Shown one piece after another: positions 47,608 to 57,034 of a stretch of 64,000 nt of DNA; position 1 is the stretch's first letter, and every line of letters begins with the position of its first letter. Position numbers and translations under genes: made by a program. The DNA is from Stenotrophomonas sp. SAM-B (GTDB lineage: Bacteria > Pseudomonadota > Gammaproteobacteria > Xanthomonadales > Xanthomonadaceae), in assembly GCF_013387485.1 (NCBI RefSeq), contig NZ_JABBXB010000004.1, forward strand, positions 310,001 through 374,000. The letters are read 5' to 3'. Under the pieces are notes generated by a model. The model made no database searches. It was not told the DNA's origin and was given only the letters and a program-made list of their open reading frames with translations.

Positions 47608-47679
47608 CCGCGTTCCTCGCTGCTCGTGATCCAGGTAACGCCCTGTGCATGTGATGGCGCCCGTCGACGATCCGATAAT

Positions 47680-47699
47680 ATGCAGGTAAATACCTGCAT
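47680..47699. promoter_or_regulatory. ArsR operator palindrome
   Basis: ATGCAGGTA-AA-TACCTGCAT, perfect 9-bp arms, in the region upstream of the ArsR gene. Confidence 0.78.
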
Positions 47700-47829
47700 G
47701 TCAATGCCGGTCATGCCAGGCACCGCCACGACCGGACCAAGGCTTGCGTCGTCCCGTCGACCGGCAGGGCTGACCGGGTTCTAGCCCTTCATCGGCTGAC
47801 AGAGCATCGCCATGCCGGCGGAGTCGGTC

Positions 47830-50800
47830 TCACCACGTCGCCTCCAGCCGGCGGAACGGCTGCTTCAGCAGCACCCCGCGCGCGTCGTAGTCACTCACGA
47901 CGCGGCCATCCACCCGGACCGAGGTTGGGCGCGTGCGGCTCGGCCACCACACACGCACCGCGGTGTCCGTGCGCAGCCCCTTGCCCAGCGTTACCTGCAG
48001 CGTTCCCTCGCGCTGCCGTGCCTGCAGGGCCAGGATGCCGTAGGCGGTCGGCAGGCGATCCACCGCCAGCCCGTCGCCGGCCACCCACGAGGGCGGGGTG
48101 CCCGGCAACAGCGACAGCGCGTCATCGTCTTCGCGCATCAGCATCCCGAACAGCGTGCGTCCGTATTCGGCGCCGATCCAGGTATGTGGCATGTCGCCGA
48201 GATAACGCGGGAAGCGCAGCCGCGAATGGACCACCTCGGCGAGCACCTGCCATTCCAGCGGGCGGCGGTCATGCAGCAGGCCCTGCAGCAGTTCGTCGGC
48301 GGCCTCGGGCTGGTCCAGATGCACGTAACTCAGCACGTTGCGGATTTCGTACGGGGTATAGGCATACAACGCGCCCGGCTCGCCGCGCTTGCGGACATCG
48401 TCCAGATAGCGGGCGAACGTGGTGCGTAGCGCCTCGGCCGGCAACACATCCTGTGCGCCGGTGGGATCGAGCGCGATCGACACGCCGGTCGGATCACCAT
48501 CGCCAAGGTCGGCCGAAGAGGGAATGAAGTCGATGCCCTTCCACGCCATCGTGGCGCGGATCGAGGCAGCCAGTGCATCGTGCAGGGCGGTGTACTGTTC
48601 GCGCGCCCACGCGGCGGTTTCGTGATCGCCCAGCGACTCGGCCAGCCACGCACCGTCATGCCAGCCCTTCAGGCCCCAGTAGTCGTCCCAGTAACTGTGC
48701 GTGGGCGAGGGATAGCCCTCATGGCTGATCGACGGCGCCAGGATGCCGGCGAAGCGTTCCGGCGAAGGCTGGCTGGCCATGTAGCCGGGCACCAGCGTGC
48801 GCTCGCGCAGTTCCTGCAGGAAGCGCATCGCGGCTTTCACCTTGGGCAGATAGGCGCGTACTGAGTCCGGTCCGCCATCCAGGCGCGCGACATCGGCAAC
48901 CAGACTGATGTACTGCCCCTGGCTGTCGTACTCGATGTCCGAGCCGAAGCCGGTGTTGACGCTGCCGTCGTCGTTGAGGATCGGCGAGACCAGGCCGTTG
49001 GCATGCACGCCGTGCTCGCTGTACCAGGCCAGGTAATCGCGCGCGACCCTGGATTCGCCCATGCGCAGCAGCACCGCGGAGGTGGCCATGCCGTCGCGGA
49101 TGAAGGAGCGGTTGTAGTTGCGCGGGCCGGGCTGCATGGCCGGGCCGGTCTGGTTGATCAGCATGTACGCCGCCTGCGCGCGCAGCATGTCCACCAGCGA
49201 GGGATCGGGCAGGCGCAGGCCGACCTGGCCCAGGCGTGCCTGCCAGTCGTCGGATGCCCGCTTGGCAAGTGCGTCGTACGCCGCATCGGGTGCACGCGGG
49301 ACGCCAGGCAGCGCCAGTGGCGGTGCATCCGGCAACGAACCGTCCTTAGCCGAAGCGGCGGTGCCCAGCGGGAAGGCGACCACCACCGAGCGGCTGGCAC
49401 CCGGCGCGAGCTGCACGCGGTAGGCCAGCGCCGCGGACGCGAGACCCTCGGCATCGCGTGCCTGCGTGGCCGCGGGCAAGCTACCGCTGGCGATGGCCCC
49501 TGTGATCTCGGTACTGCCCTCCGTGCCGAACGGCGCCGCACCCACGGCATCGACCGGGGTGAGCGACTGCAGCAGGGCGCGCCCGTTGATGCGCACCTGT
49601 CGACCTTCCACGGCCACCTCGCGGATCGGCGAGAGGCCGCCGTTCTGCCACGGTGGATTCATCTGCATCGGCCGTACCGCCAGTGTCAGGGTGCCCTCGA
49701 GAGGGGCGCTGCCGGTGTTGCGCAGTCGATGGCGCACGAAGGTGACCGGCTGTCCCCCCAGCTCGACCGCGAACGCCTCGCTCTGCAGTTCCAGCCCGGG
49801 TTGTGGCGACCACGTCGCCGAGGGCATCGGCTTCCAGCCATCGCGCAGCGCGTGCTGCACCGGCTGGTCGGCGGCCCCTGCGGCAACACCGTTCGCGTTG
49901 CGCCAGATCGGCTGCACCAGCGGCGCACCCTTGAAGGCTTCGATGTTGCCGTACTCGTCGAAAATCGATTTCTGTCGGCCGGCGTGGATGCCGACCGCGG
50001 TCCAGTAGGTCTGCTGCATGTGCAGCGAGGCCGGGAACAATGCGCGCTGCGCGCCGCTGGCGGCGATCTGGTAGCGCTTCATGGGCGTCATCACTGCCTT
50101 GGGGCCGAGCAGGCGCAGGCGCTCGACCCGAGGGGCGCCACCGTCCACCTTCAGCCGCAGCGCGGTGGCGGTCACGGCAGCAGTGCCCGCCAACCAACTC
50201 TGCTGCCGTGTACCGGCCTGCGGATCGCGTGCGAGGTCCATCCAGCGGCCCTGCGCATCGCGTGCCTGCAGCCGTGCGGCACCGTGCTCACCTTTCCAAT
50301 CCACGGACAGGCCGGTGGTGGAGACGGCACGCGGCAACGCGATCTCGAGCGTGTGCGTACCGTCCTTGCCACGCGGAACGTCGATCGCACTGCCACCCTG
50401 CCACAGCGCCGCGGCCTGGGTCGCATCCACGCCGGACACGCGCGCGCTCGTGGTGGAATCCAAGGGCTCCAGCTCGAAGATCGACACGCCCCAGTCCGAG
50501 GTGCGCGCCGGGCTGGCCAGGCGCAGATAGCGGGCGTTGCGCGGCGCAAAGAACAGCGTCTCGATACCGCCGAGCGAATCGCGCATGGTGTAGGCCGGCT
50601 GCCACTGTTGACCGTCCAGCGAGGTCTGAAGGCTGTACCCCTCCGGATTGGAGACGTCCCAGGTGATCTGCGCGCCGCTGAGCATGCTCGGCCTGCCCAG
50701 GTCCACCTGGAACCAGTGGCCCGGGCTGAAGGCGCCGCCGGTGACTGTTTTCGGGTCGCCGTCGATCAGGTGCCCGACCGCCATCGCCGGCACCTGCTGG

Positions 50801-50949
50801 GAGGAACTGCTGGCCTGCCACTGGCTGCGCGGTGGCAGGTCCTGGGCGGCCGCGGTGAGGCTCAGCGCGAGGGTGGAGAAGAGCACGCTGCCGGCCATGA
50901 TGCGGCGCGGTCGGTGCACGACGGTCGAACGGTCAGCCTGCAGCCCCAT
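47830..50949 (-). CDS. Secreted six-hairpin glycosidase-like protein with discoidin-type domain
   Basis: 1039 aa. An export signal (RPRRIMAGSVLFSTLALSLTAAAQ) is followed by an F5/8 type C carbohydrate-binding domain (about 35-165, AVGHLIDGDPKTVTGGAFSP, then YLRLASPARTSDWGVSIFEL), a beta-rich linker region and an (alpha/alpha)6 six-hairpin catalytic-like domain from about 590 (NYNRSFIRDGMATSAVLLRM, YWDDYWGLKGWHDGAWLAES). The closest general match is to rhamnosidase-like or GH15/GH63-like folds; substrate unknown. The ATG is preceded by AGGAG. A LacI-type operator lies upstream. Confidence 0.75.
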   Translation of the reverse strand: MGLQADRSTVVHRPRRIMAGSVLFSTLALSLTAAAQDLPPRSQWQASSSSQQVPAMAVGHLIDGDPKTVTGGAFSPGHWFQVDLGRPSMLSGAQITWDVSNPEGYSLQTSLDGQQWQPAYTMRDSLGGIETLFFAPRNARYLRLASPARTSDWGVSIFELEPLDSTTSARVSGVDATQAAALWQGGSAIDVPRGKDGTHTLEIALPRAVSTTGLSVDWKGEHGAARLQARDAQGRWMDLARDPQAGTRQQSWLAGTAAVTATALRLKVDGGAPRVERLRLLGPKAVMTPMKRYQIAASGAQRALFPASLHMQQTYWTAVGIHAGRQKSIFDEYGNIEAFKGAPLVQPIWRNANGVAAGAADQPVQHALRDGWKPMPSATWSPQPGLELQSEAFAVELGGQPVTFVRHRLRNTGSAPLEGTLTLAVRPMQMNPPWQNGGLSPIREVAVEGRQVRINGRALLQSLTPVDAVGAAPFGTEGSTEITGAIASGSLPAATQARDAEGLASAALAYRVQLAPGASRSVVVAFPLGTAASAKDGSLPDAPPLALPGVPRAPDAAYDALAKRASDDWQARLGQVGLRLPDPSLVDMLRAQAAYMLINQTGPAMQPGPRNYNRSFIRDGMATSAVLLRMGESRVARDYLAWYSEHGVHANGLVSPILNDDGSVNTGFGSDIEYDSQGQYISLVADVARLDGGPDSVRAYLPKVKAAMRFLQELRERTLVPGYMASQPSPERFAGILAPSISHEGYPSPTHSYWDDYWGLKGWHDGAWLAESLGDHETAAWAREQYTALHDALAASIRATMAWKGIDFIPSSADLGDGDPTGVSIALDPTGAQDVLPAEALRTTFARYLDDVRKRGEPGALYAYTPYEIRNVLSYVHLDQPEAADELLQGLLHDRRPLEWQVLAEVVHSRLRFPRYLGDMPHTWIGAEYGRTLFGMLMREDDDALSLLPGTPPSWVAGDGLAVDRLPTAYGILALQARQREGTLQVTLGKGLRTDTAVRVWWPSRTRPTSVRVDGRVVSDYDARGVLLKQPFRRLEATW

Positions 50950-51007
50950 CAACGCGCTCCTGATCTGAAACGACCCCGACGGCGGGGTGGGGACACGCTA
51001 GCAGGGG

Positions 51008-51023
51008 ATGTAATCGTTTACAT
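51008..51023. promoter_or_regulatory. LacI/GalR-type operator
   Basis: ATGTAA-TCGT-TTACAT: perfect 6-bp arms around the central CG expected for LacI-family repressors, 58 nt upstream of the glycosidase-like gene. No LacI-type gene is in this window. Confidence 0.65.
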
Positions 51024-51046
51024 GACGCGTCGCAATATGCGCCGGA

Positions 51047-51949
51047 TCATCCCTTGACCGCTTGGGCGATCTGGTCCCGCAGCCAGCGATGCGCCGGATC
51101 TCGGTGCACGCGCTCGTGCCACAGCATCACCATCTGGTAGCCGGGCACGTCGATCGGCGCCTCCACTACACGCAGTGACGGGTCATCGGCGACCAGCCGC
51201 GCGGGCACCATCGCGACCATGTCGGTCCGGCTGATCACACTGCGCAGGTACAGGAAGTGCGGCACTGACAAGGCCACCCTGCGCTGTGCACCCACCCGGG
51301 CGAGTGCCTCGTCGGTGACGCCGTGGAAGCCGCCGCCCATCGGCGAGACGATGACATGCTCGAGCGCGCAGAACTGGGTCAGGGTGGGGCGACGCTTCAA
51401 TTTTGGATGACCGGCGCGGCCAGCCAGTACGTAGCGTTCGGTGAACAGTGGGCGGTGGTGCAGGGCGGGTGGCGCATCGGACGCGATGTGGAACGCCAGG
51501 TCGATATCGCCACGCTCGGCCTGCTCCACCATGCGCCGCGGTGCGAGTTCGACCACGGCCAGGCGCGTGCCCGGTGCGGCGCGACGCAGACCGGGCAGAG
51601 CCGGCAGCAGCACGGTGGACTCGCCGTAGTCGGAGGCCATCACCTGCCAGGTGTTGCTGGCCTGCGCCGGGTCGAACGCCCGGGTCGGCGCCACTGCGCG
51701 CTCCAGCGCGGCCAGCGCGTCGGCCAATGGCGCGCGCAGGGCGTCGGCGCGCGCCGTGGTCCGCATGCCGCGCGGGCCGGGCAGCAGCAGCGGATCGTCG
51801 AACAGATCACGCAGCCGCCCCAACTGCACGCTCACCGTGGGCTGCGCCAGATGCAGGCGCGCGGCGGCGCGGGTGACGTTCTGCGCGTCCAGCAGGGCCT
51901 GCAGGGTCACCAGCAGGTTGAGGTCGATGCGACGCAGGGTATTGTCCAT
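51047..51949 (-). CDS. LysR-family transcriptional regulator
   Basis: 300 aa. HTH at about 8-66 (LVTLQALLDAQNVTRAAARL, LAQPTVSVQLGRLRDLF), NodD/SyrM-like N-terminus (RIDLNLLVTLQALL). It is divergent from the quinone oxidoreductase gene with an 83-bp shared promoter region holding an inverted repeat, so it probably activates that gene in response to a redox-active compound. Confidence 0.87.
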   Translation of the reverse strand: MDNTLRRIDLNLLVTLQALLDAQNVTRAAARLHLAQPTVSVQLGRLRDLFDDPLLLPGPRGMRTTARADALRAPLADALAALERAVAPTRAFDPAQASNTWQVMASDYGESTVLLPALPGLRRAAPGTRLAVVELAPRRMVEQAERGDIDLAFHIASDAPPALHHRPLFTERYVLAGRAGHPKLKRRPTLTQFCALEHVIVSPMGGGFHGVTDEALARVGAQRRVALSVPHFLYLRSVISRTDMVAMVPARLVADDPSLRVVEAPIDVPGYQMVMLWHERVHRDPAHRWLRDQIAQAVKG

Positions 51950-51965
51950 GGCAATGTCAGCGATT

Positions 51966-51983
51966 GTGGGAATTCATTTCCAC
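51966..51983. promoter_or_regulatory. Inverted repeat between LysR gene and oxidoreductase gene
   Basis: GTGGGAATT / CATTTCCAC, 7 of 9 positions paired, a plausible LysR site between the divergent genes. Confidence 0.5.
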
Positions 51984-52032
51984 TATAGCGCTGCCCTCCC
52001 TACCGTGGCGGCATCTCCTCCGTGGAACTGCC

Positions 52033-52813
52033 ATGAACGTCCTGATCGTCTACGCCCACCCCGAACCGACTTCGCTCAGTGGCTCGCTGAAAGCCTTCAC
52101 CGTCGAACGCCTGCAACAGGCCGGCCACACCGTGCAGGTCTCCGATCTGTATGCCATGCAGTGGAAACCGCAGCTCGATGCGGCCGATCATCCGGACCGC
52201 GATCCGTCGGTGCCGTTCCATGCCTCGCTGGACTCGCGGCAGGCGTACGCCAACGGTGCGCAGAGCGCGGACATCGCGGCCGAGCAGGACAAACTGCGCT
52301 GGGCCGATGCGGTGATCCTGCAGTTTCCGCTGTGGTGGTTCTCGATGCCGGCCATCCTCAAGGGCTGGGTCGACCGGGTATACGCCTATGAGTTCGCGTA
52401 TGGGGTGGGCGAGCACTCGGACCGTCACTGGGGCGATCGCTACGGCGAGGGTGCCATGAGCGGCAAGCGGGCGATGCTGGTGGTCACCACCGGTGGCTGG
52501 GCGTCGCACTACGCACCGCGCGGCATCAACGGTTCGATCGAGGATGTCCTGTTTCCGATCCAGCACGGCATCCTGTTCTATCCCGGCTTCGAGGTGCTGC
52601 CGCCGCATGTGATCTACCGCACCGGCCGCGTCGACGACGCATCGTTCCCGGCGCTGCTGGAGAACCTGGGCAACCCGGCTGGACGGCCTGGCGACCGATG
52701 CCCCGATCGCCTACCGCCGCCAGAATGGGGGTGACTATGAGATTCCCGCCCTGCAGCTGCGGCCGGAACTGGCGCCGGGTGAAAGCGGGGCGGGCATCCA
52801 CATCATCGGCTGA
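52033..52813 (+). pseudogene. NAD(P)H:quinone oxidoreductase (NQO/KefF-like flavodoxin fold) with a C-terminal frameshift
   Basis: Flavodoxin-like quinone reductase starting MNVLIVYAHPEPTSLSGSLK, with the FMN/quinone-site motif QFPLWWFSMPAILKGWVDRV and TTGGWASHYAPRG. The frame runs normally to about residue 213, then continues for 20 unrelated residues to a stop at 52732-52734. One base fewer near 52672 (GGCAACCCGG read as GGCACCCGG) restores LDGLATDAPIAYRRQNGGDY and EIPALQLRPELAPG up to the stop at 52811-52813, which is the expected family C-terminus. This is a single-base insertion or a sequencing error. The product as written has 233 aa and may lose the end of the fold. Confidence 0.8.
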
Positions 52814-52939
52814 TTTCACCGCCATGGCGGCCCGCGCGACCACGCCAGCAGCGCGTGGCCACTTTCGTGATGGACTGCGCTGCGCTGCAGGGTATCGATC
52901 TGCGATAGTCGATGCGTATTCATTACATCCGTTGGATTG

Positions 52940-53968
52940 ATGCTCCATCCACAAGAGTTGTCCTCGGCGCAGATCACCCAGGTGCTGGGGGAGGCCTACG
53001 GCGTACGAGCCACCGCGGTAGTGCAGCGCGCCTGTGGCGCCGATGCAGGTGCGACCGTGTACCAGGTGGGTGGGCCTGATGGCATGCGCTGGTGGCTGAA
53101 GTGCCGGCGTTACGCGGTGGATGCCGTGGTGTGGGACGTTCTGCACCATCTGCGTGACCACCTGGGACTGCGTGAGATCATCGCGCCGCTGCCGACCCGG
53201 GACGGTGCGGCCGCGGCAACCTGGGCGGGCCTGCAGTGGACGCTGTTTCCCTATGTCGATGCGTTTTCCGGTTTCGAGGAGGCGCTGTCGCGTGGGCACT
53301 GGGAGCGGTTCGGGCGCGTGCTGCGCCAGGTTCACGACGTGCGGTTGCCGGAGGCACTGTCCGTGCGTCTGCGTTGCCCTGGATTCGACGACGACACTGC
53401 GGTGGAGCGCGTCGGCGCATGGCTGCAGCGCGCCGACGCGCGGATACCGGTGCGCGATGCATTGGGCGAGGAGTATCTGGCCCTGTGGTGCCGGCACCGT
53501 CAGCGCATCGAGGCGATCTGGCAGCGCTGCGGCGCGCTGCGCGCGCGCATCGGCGACGGTCGCCCCCGCCGCGTGCTCTGTCATGCCGATCTGCACGCGG
53601 GCAATGTGCTGGTCGGGCCAGATGAGGGTATCCATCTGATCGATTGGGACGAGATGGTGCTGGCCCCGCGCGAGCGCGACCTGATGTTCATCGGCGCCGG
53701 CATCGGCGGGCGCTGGGGGCGTGAGCAGCCGCCGGGGTTCGCCGAGGGCTACGGCCCGGTCGAGGCGGATCCGCTGTGGGGGGCGTACTACCGCCACTGG
53801 CGGATCCTGCAGGACCTGCAGGAGTTCCACGATCTCCTGCTGGAACCCGGCGCCACGGCACGCCCGCCTGCACAGCGGCGCCAGGCGCTGCGCTACATGG
53901 CCGAGCAGTTCGCGCCCGGCAACGTGGCCGACTGCGCGACCCGTGCGTGGCAGGTTGCGCAGGGGTGA
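52940..53968 (+). CDS. APH(9)-like aminoglycoside (spectinomycin) phosphotransferase
   Basis: 342 aa protein-kinase-like phosphotransferase. The catalytic loop HADLHAGN (His215, Asp217, Asn222) and metal-binding DWDE (Asp235) are followed by VLAPRERDLMFIGAGIGGRW and FAEGYG, a pattern I recognise as that of APH(9)-Ia of Legionella, a spectinomycin O-phosphotransferase; YYRHWRILQDLQEF near the C-terminus agrees as well. General APH-family metabolite kinases are the alternative. The start is the ATG giving MLHPQELSSAQ. It is convergent with hipA (9 bp between stops). Confidence 0.78.
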   Translation: MLHPQELSSAQITQVLGEAYGVRATAVVQRACGADAGATVYQVGGPDGMRWWLKCRRYAVDAVVWDVLHHLRDHLGLREIIAPLPTRDGAAAATWAGLQWTLFPYVDAFSGFEEALSRGHWERFGRVLRQVHDVRLPEALSVRLRCPGFDDDTAVERVGAWLQRADARIPVRDALGEEYLALWCRHRQRIEAIWQRCGALRARIGDGRPRRVLCHADLHAGNVLVGPDEGIHLIDWDEMVLAPRERDLMFIGAGIGGRWGREQPPGFAEGYGPVEADPLWGAYYRHWRILQDLQEFHDLLLEPGATARPPAQRRQALRYMAEQFAPGNVADCATRAWQVAQG

Positions 53969-53977
53969 GACTGCGAC

Positions 53978-55285
53978 TCAGCGAATGTCCGTACGCAGGC
54001 TGCCGCGGATCTGATCGCGCCAGTGCCCGGCGACGCCGGCCTCGTCGGCAAACTGGGGCCAGCGCAGCACGCTGTGCCGGACCTGCTCAATGATGTCCCG
54101 GGCGCGGCGGGCATTGATCGAGGCAGTCGCGGCACAGGCGGTCAGGTCGGCCACGTCGAAACCCTCGCGCTTGGCGTTGATCGACATCTGGTGCCGCGCT
54201 GTCCAGTCGCCGTCCGGGTTGTACGCCCAGGTGATATCGAACGCAGGTGACAGCGACCACTGGCCCTGCCGGTCCATCAGGTAGGCGATGTTCTTGACGT
54301 GGTCGTCCTGGTTGCGTGCGATCACGTTGAACACCATCCGCCGGAACTGTTCCTCCAGCTGCGCCATGGGCAGGCGCAACTGGCGCATGACCAGCAAGGC
54401 CTGCTCGTAGGAGTAGGCAGTGGGATCATTGAAGTCGAAGTGGGCCATCGCCGCCAACGACTGCATATGGCGCTTGCCCCCTGCATCGGTGCGGTCGAAG
54501 CGTTGTGTCATGAAGTGGCGGCGACCGCCTTCCTCCAGCAGTCGGCACTCGCTGATCTGGATGCCTGCATCACGCGCCATCAGCGCGTAGGCGTACTCAA
54601 CCACGCCGTAGCCCTTGGGGTCAGCCAGTTCCTTGTCGCGGTTGTTCTGCACGCCATCGAACTTGAGCAGCCAGTAGCTGAAGCCTGGCGCCGCCGCGGC
54701 CTGGCCCGATCGGACTTCGCCGGTGGCTTCGTTCCAGGCGATTACGGCTTTGGCCCGTGCGCCACCGGCCGAGGTGCCCACGCGCAGAATGTCCCGCAGT
54801 GCATCGGCGCGTTCTTCATCGCCGAACGAGGCACGCAGGTTGTCGCGGTTGCTCAGAACCTCGGTGGCCAGCGCGACCAGGGCATCGATCTGAATCTTGT
54901 GTGCCGTGCGGACGCGCGGCCCATGCACAGGCGAGAACTCCAGCGCCCCCATGCCGCGCGTGCCGGTATAGCAGAGCCGCTCCACCGCATTGAAGCTGTC
55001 CGGGGTGCGGCCCTGGGTGGCCAGCCACGCATTGATCAGGGTATTGCCGTACTTGTCCGGCAGGGCGTCGGCGAGCAGGCCGGGCAAGCCATGGAAGCCT
55101 GCCGGGTTGAGGGAGGGGAAACCGTAGATCCGATCCGCCGCGAGCGGCATGGTCAGCGGGGCGACCTCAATGCTGGAACGTGCGAATGCCGGGTCGTAGG
55201 CGAATTGTGCGATCCGCTCGCCGTCGGCCAGCGTCACCGCGCCGATCCGGCTGCCCCACAGGCGCACCTCGGCCGTGGTGTTCAT
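53978..55285 (-). CDS. hipA: HipA-family serine/threonine kinase toxin
   Basis: 435 aa. HipA-type toxins phosphorylate translation factors (glutamyl-tRNA synthetase in E. coli) and cause growth arrest or persistence. Visible are the N-terminal couple_hipA domain (about 5-110, FPSLNPAGFHGLPGLLADAL), the glycine-rich loop GTSAGGARAKAVIAWN near 165, the catalytic loop NQDDHVKNIAYLMD near 315 and the DITWAYN metal site. The gene overlaps hipB by 4 bp (ATGA). Confidence 0.88.
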   Translation of the reverse strand: MNTTAEVRLWGSRIGAVTLADGERIAQFAYDPAFARSSIEVAPLTMPLAADRIYGFPSLNPAGFHGLPGLLADALPDKYGNTLINAWLATQGRTPDSFNAVERLCYTGTRGMGALEFSPVHGPRVRTAHKIQIDALVALATEVLSNRDNLRASFGDEERADALRDILRVGTSAGGARAKAVIAWNEATGEVRSGQAAAAPGFSYWLLKFDGVQNNRDKELADPKGYGVVEYAYALMARDAGIQISECRLLEEGGRRHFMTQRFDRTDAGGKRHMQSLAAMAHFDFNDPTAYSYEQALLVMRQLRLPMAQLEEQFRRMVFNVIARNQDDHVKNIAYLMDRQGQWSLSPAFDITWAYNPDGDWTARHQMSINAKREGFDVADLTACAATASINARRARDIIEQVRHSVLRWPQFADEAGVAGHWRDQIRGSLRTDIR

Positions 55286-55632
55286 TGCTCATCCCCCCAG
55301 CTCCAAGGCTTGGCCGGGGCGGCTTCTGCAACGCCCGGTCGTGCGCGCTGGCGTGGGTGGCCGCGGCGCTCCAGCAGATCGATCGGATTGGGGCCGTCGC
55401 TGGGCAGCATCACGTCCAGCGCATCCAGCCTGCCGAGGGCGCGCAGGCATCGGATCAGGTTGGCCAGCTGGGCGGGCGTACCGTCTTCCAGCCGCTGCAC
55501 GGTGCGTTTGGAGACGCCCGCAGCATCGGCCAGCTGCTCCTGGGTGATGCCTTGCGAGAGCCGCACGTGGGATAGACGTTGCCCCAGCTCAGCCAGGACA
55601 GCCTCGTCCGTCATCAGATGTGTGATCGTCAT
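55282..55632 (-). CDS. hipB: HipB-family antitoxin (XRE)
   Basis: 116 aa. XRE helix-turn-helix (LSHVRLSQGITQEQLADAAG, VSKRTVQRLEDGTPAQLANL, about 17-75) with a short C-terminal tail that could contact HipA. A strong AGGAGG lies 8 nt upstream of the ATG. It should repress hipBA by binding the three operator copies upstream. Confidence 0.88.
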   Translation of the reverse strand: MTITHLMTDEAVLAELGQRLSHVRLSQGITQEQLADAAGVSKRTVQRLEDGTPAQLANLIRCLRALGRLDALDVMLPSDGPNPIDLLERRGHPRQRARPGVAEAAPAKPWSWGDEQ

Positions 55633-55676
55633 AAAGTGACCCTCCTGACGCTTTGTATCGCACTATTGCAATAACG

Positions 55677-55776
55677 CGTCAAGTGTGGCGCTTTACGACA
55701 TTTAGATTGTATTTCACTAAAGCGCCAAATATGGCGCGTTATGGCAATTTATAGAGTTAAAACGCCAGAAATGACG
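55677..55776. promoter_or_regulatory. Triple hipBA operator array
   Basis: Three inverted repeats of the form CGYCA-N4-TGRCG: CGTCA-AGTG-TGGCG (55677-55690), CGCCA-AATA-TGGCG (55723-55736, perfect) and CGCCA-GAAA-TGACG (55763-55776), in an AT-rich stretch between hipB and ugd. Spacing 46 and 40 bp. Half-sites are also present at 55646 (TGACG) and 55794 (TGGCG). Confidence 0.75.
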
Positions 55777-55864
55777 CGTAATGAGACGCGTTGTGGCGCT
55801 TACTCCGCCACGTTTGCTAAAATTCGTCGTTCGACTCTGGACGACGTATGCAGAAGGATCCTGA

Positions 55865-57031
55865 ATGAAGATTGCCGTCGCCGGTACCGGTTACGTGGGC
55901 CTCTCCAACGCGGTGCTGCTCGCGCAGCATCACGAGGTGGTGGCGCTGGACATCGATCCAGCCAAGGTGGCGATGATCAACGCGCGCCAGTCGCCCATTG
56001 AAGATGCCGAGATCGAGCACTTCCTCGCCAATCGCACGCTGAACCTCACCGCCACGCTGGATCCGGCGCAGGCCTATGAAGGCGCGGACTTCGTCATCGT
56101 CGCTACGCCGACCGATTACGACCCCAAGTCGAACTACTTCAACACCGGCTCCGTCGAGGCGGTGATCGCCGATGTGCTGCGGATCCATCCGTCCGCCGTC
56201 ATCGTGATCAAGTCGACCGTGCCGGTGGGCTGCACGCATGCGCTGCGGGCCAAGTTCGGCACGGACACGATTCTGTTTTCGCCGGAGTTCCTCCGCGAAG
56301 GCCGCGCGCTGTACGACAACCTGCACCCGAGCCGGATCATCGTCGGCGAACGCTCCGAACGCGCCGCGGTGTTTGCCGGGCTGCTGAAGGAAGGCGCGAT
56401 CAAAAAGGACGTGCCGGTGCTGTTCACCGACGCGACCGAGGCGGAGGCGATCAAGCTGTTCTCCAACACCTATCTGGCGATGCGGGTGGCCTACTTCAAC
56501 GAACTGGATACCTACGCCAGTTCGCACGGGCTGGACACGCGGCAGATGATCGAAGGCGTCAGCCTGGATCCGCGCATCGGTGACCACTACAACAACCCGT
56601 CCTTCGGCTACGGCGGCTACTGCCTGCCCAAGGATACGAAGCAGCTGCTGGCGAACTACAGCAAGGTGCCGCAGAACCTGATCCACGCCATCGTCGAGTC
56701 CAACCGCACCCGCAAGGATTTCATCGCCGATGACATCGTGGCGCGCAACCCGAAGGTCGTGGGCATCTACCGGCTGGTGATGAAGGCCGGCTCGGACAAC
56801 TTCCGCGCCTCGGCGGTGCAGGGCGTGATGAAGCGGATCAAGGCGAAAGGCATCGAGGTCATCGTCCATGAGCCGGTGCTCACGGAGCCGACCTTCTACC
56901 GCTCCCGCGTGGTGAACGATTTTGCGGCGTTCCTTGCGGAGGCGGACATCATCGTCGCCAACCGGCTGACGCCGGAGCTGGTGGAGGTGGCGCACAAGGT
57001 GTACACGCGCGATCTGTTCGGGTCGGATTGA
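55865..57031 (+). CDS. ugd: UDP-glucose 6-dehydrogenase (short form)
   Basis: Oxidises UDP-glucose, the GalU product, to UDP-glucuronate for polysaccharides and lipid A or LPS modification. The 388 aa length matches the E. coli type. Rossmann loop [52 protein letters not shown] and the nucleophile cysteine in [16 protein letters not shown] are present. The promoter region is shared with hipB, so the hipBA operators may influence it. Confidence 0.95.
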   Translation: MKIAVAGTGYVGLSNAVLLAQHHEVVALDIDPAKVAMINARQSPIEDAEIEHFLANRTLNLTATLDPAQAYEGADFVIVATPTDYDPKSNYFNTGSVEAVIADVLRIHPSAVIVIKSTVPVGCTHALRAKFGTDTILFSPEFLREGRALYDNLHPSRIIVGERSERAAVFAGLLKEGAIKKDVPVLFTDATEAEAIKLFSNTYLAMRVAYFNELDTYASSHGLDTRQMIEGVSLDPRIGDHYNNPSFGYGGYCLPKDTKQLLANYSKVPQNLIHAIVESNRTRKDFIADDIVARNPKVVGIYRLVMKAGSDNFRASAVQGVMKRIKAKGIEVIVHEPVLTEPTFYRSRVVNDFAAFLAEADIIVANRLTPELVEVAHKVYTRDLFGSD

Positions 57032-57034
57032 TGC

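Noticed and set aside
49003..51057. Plus-strand open frame of 684 codons over the glycosidase-like gene
   Set aside because: Antisense shadow; the minus-strand protein has recognisable domains and an export signal.
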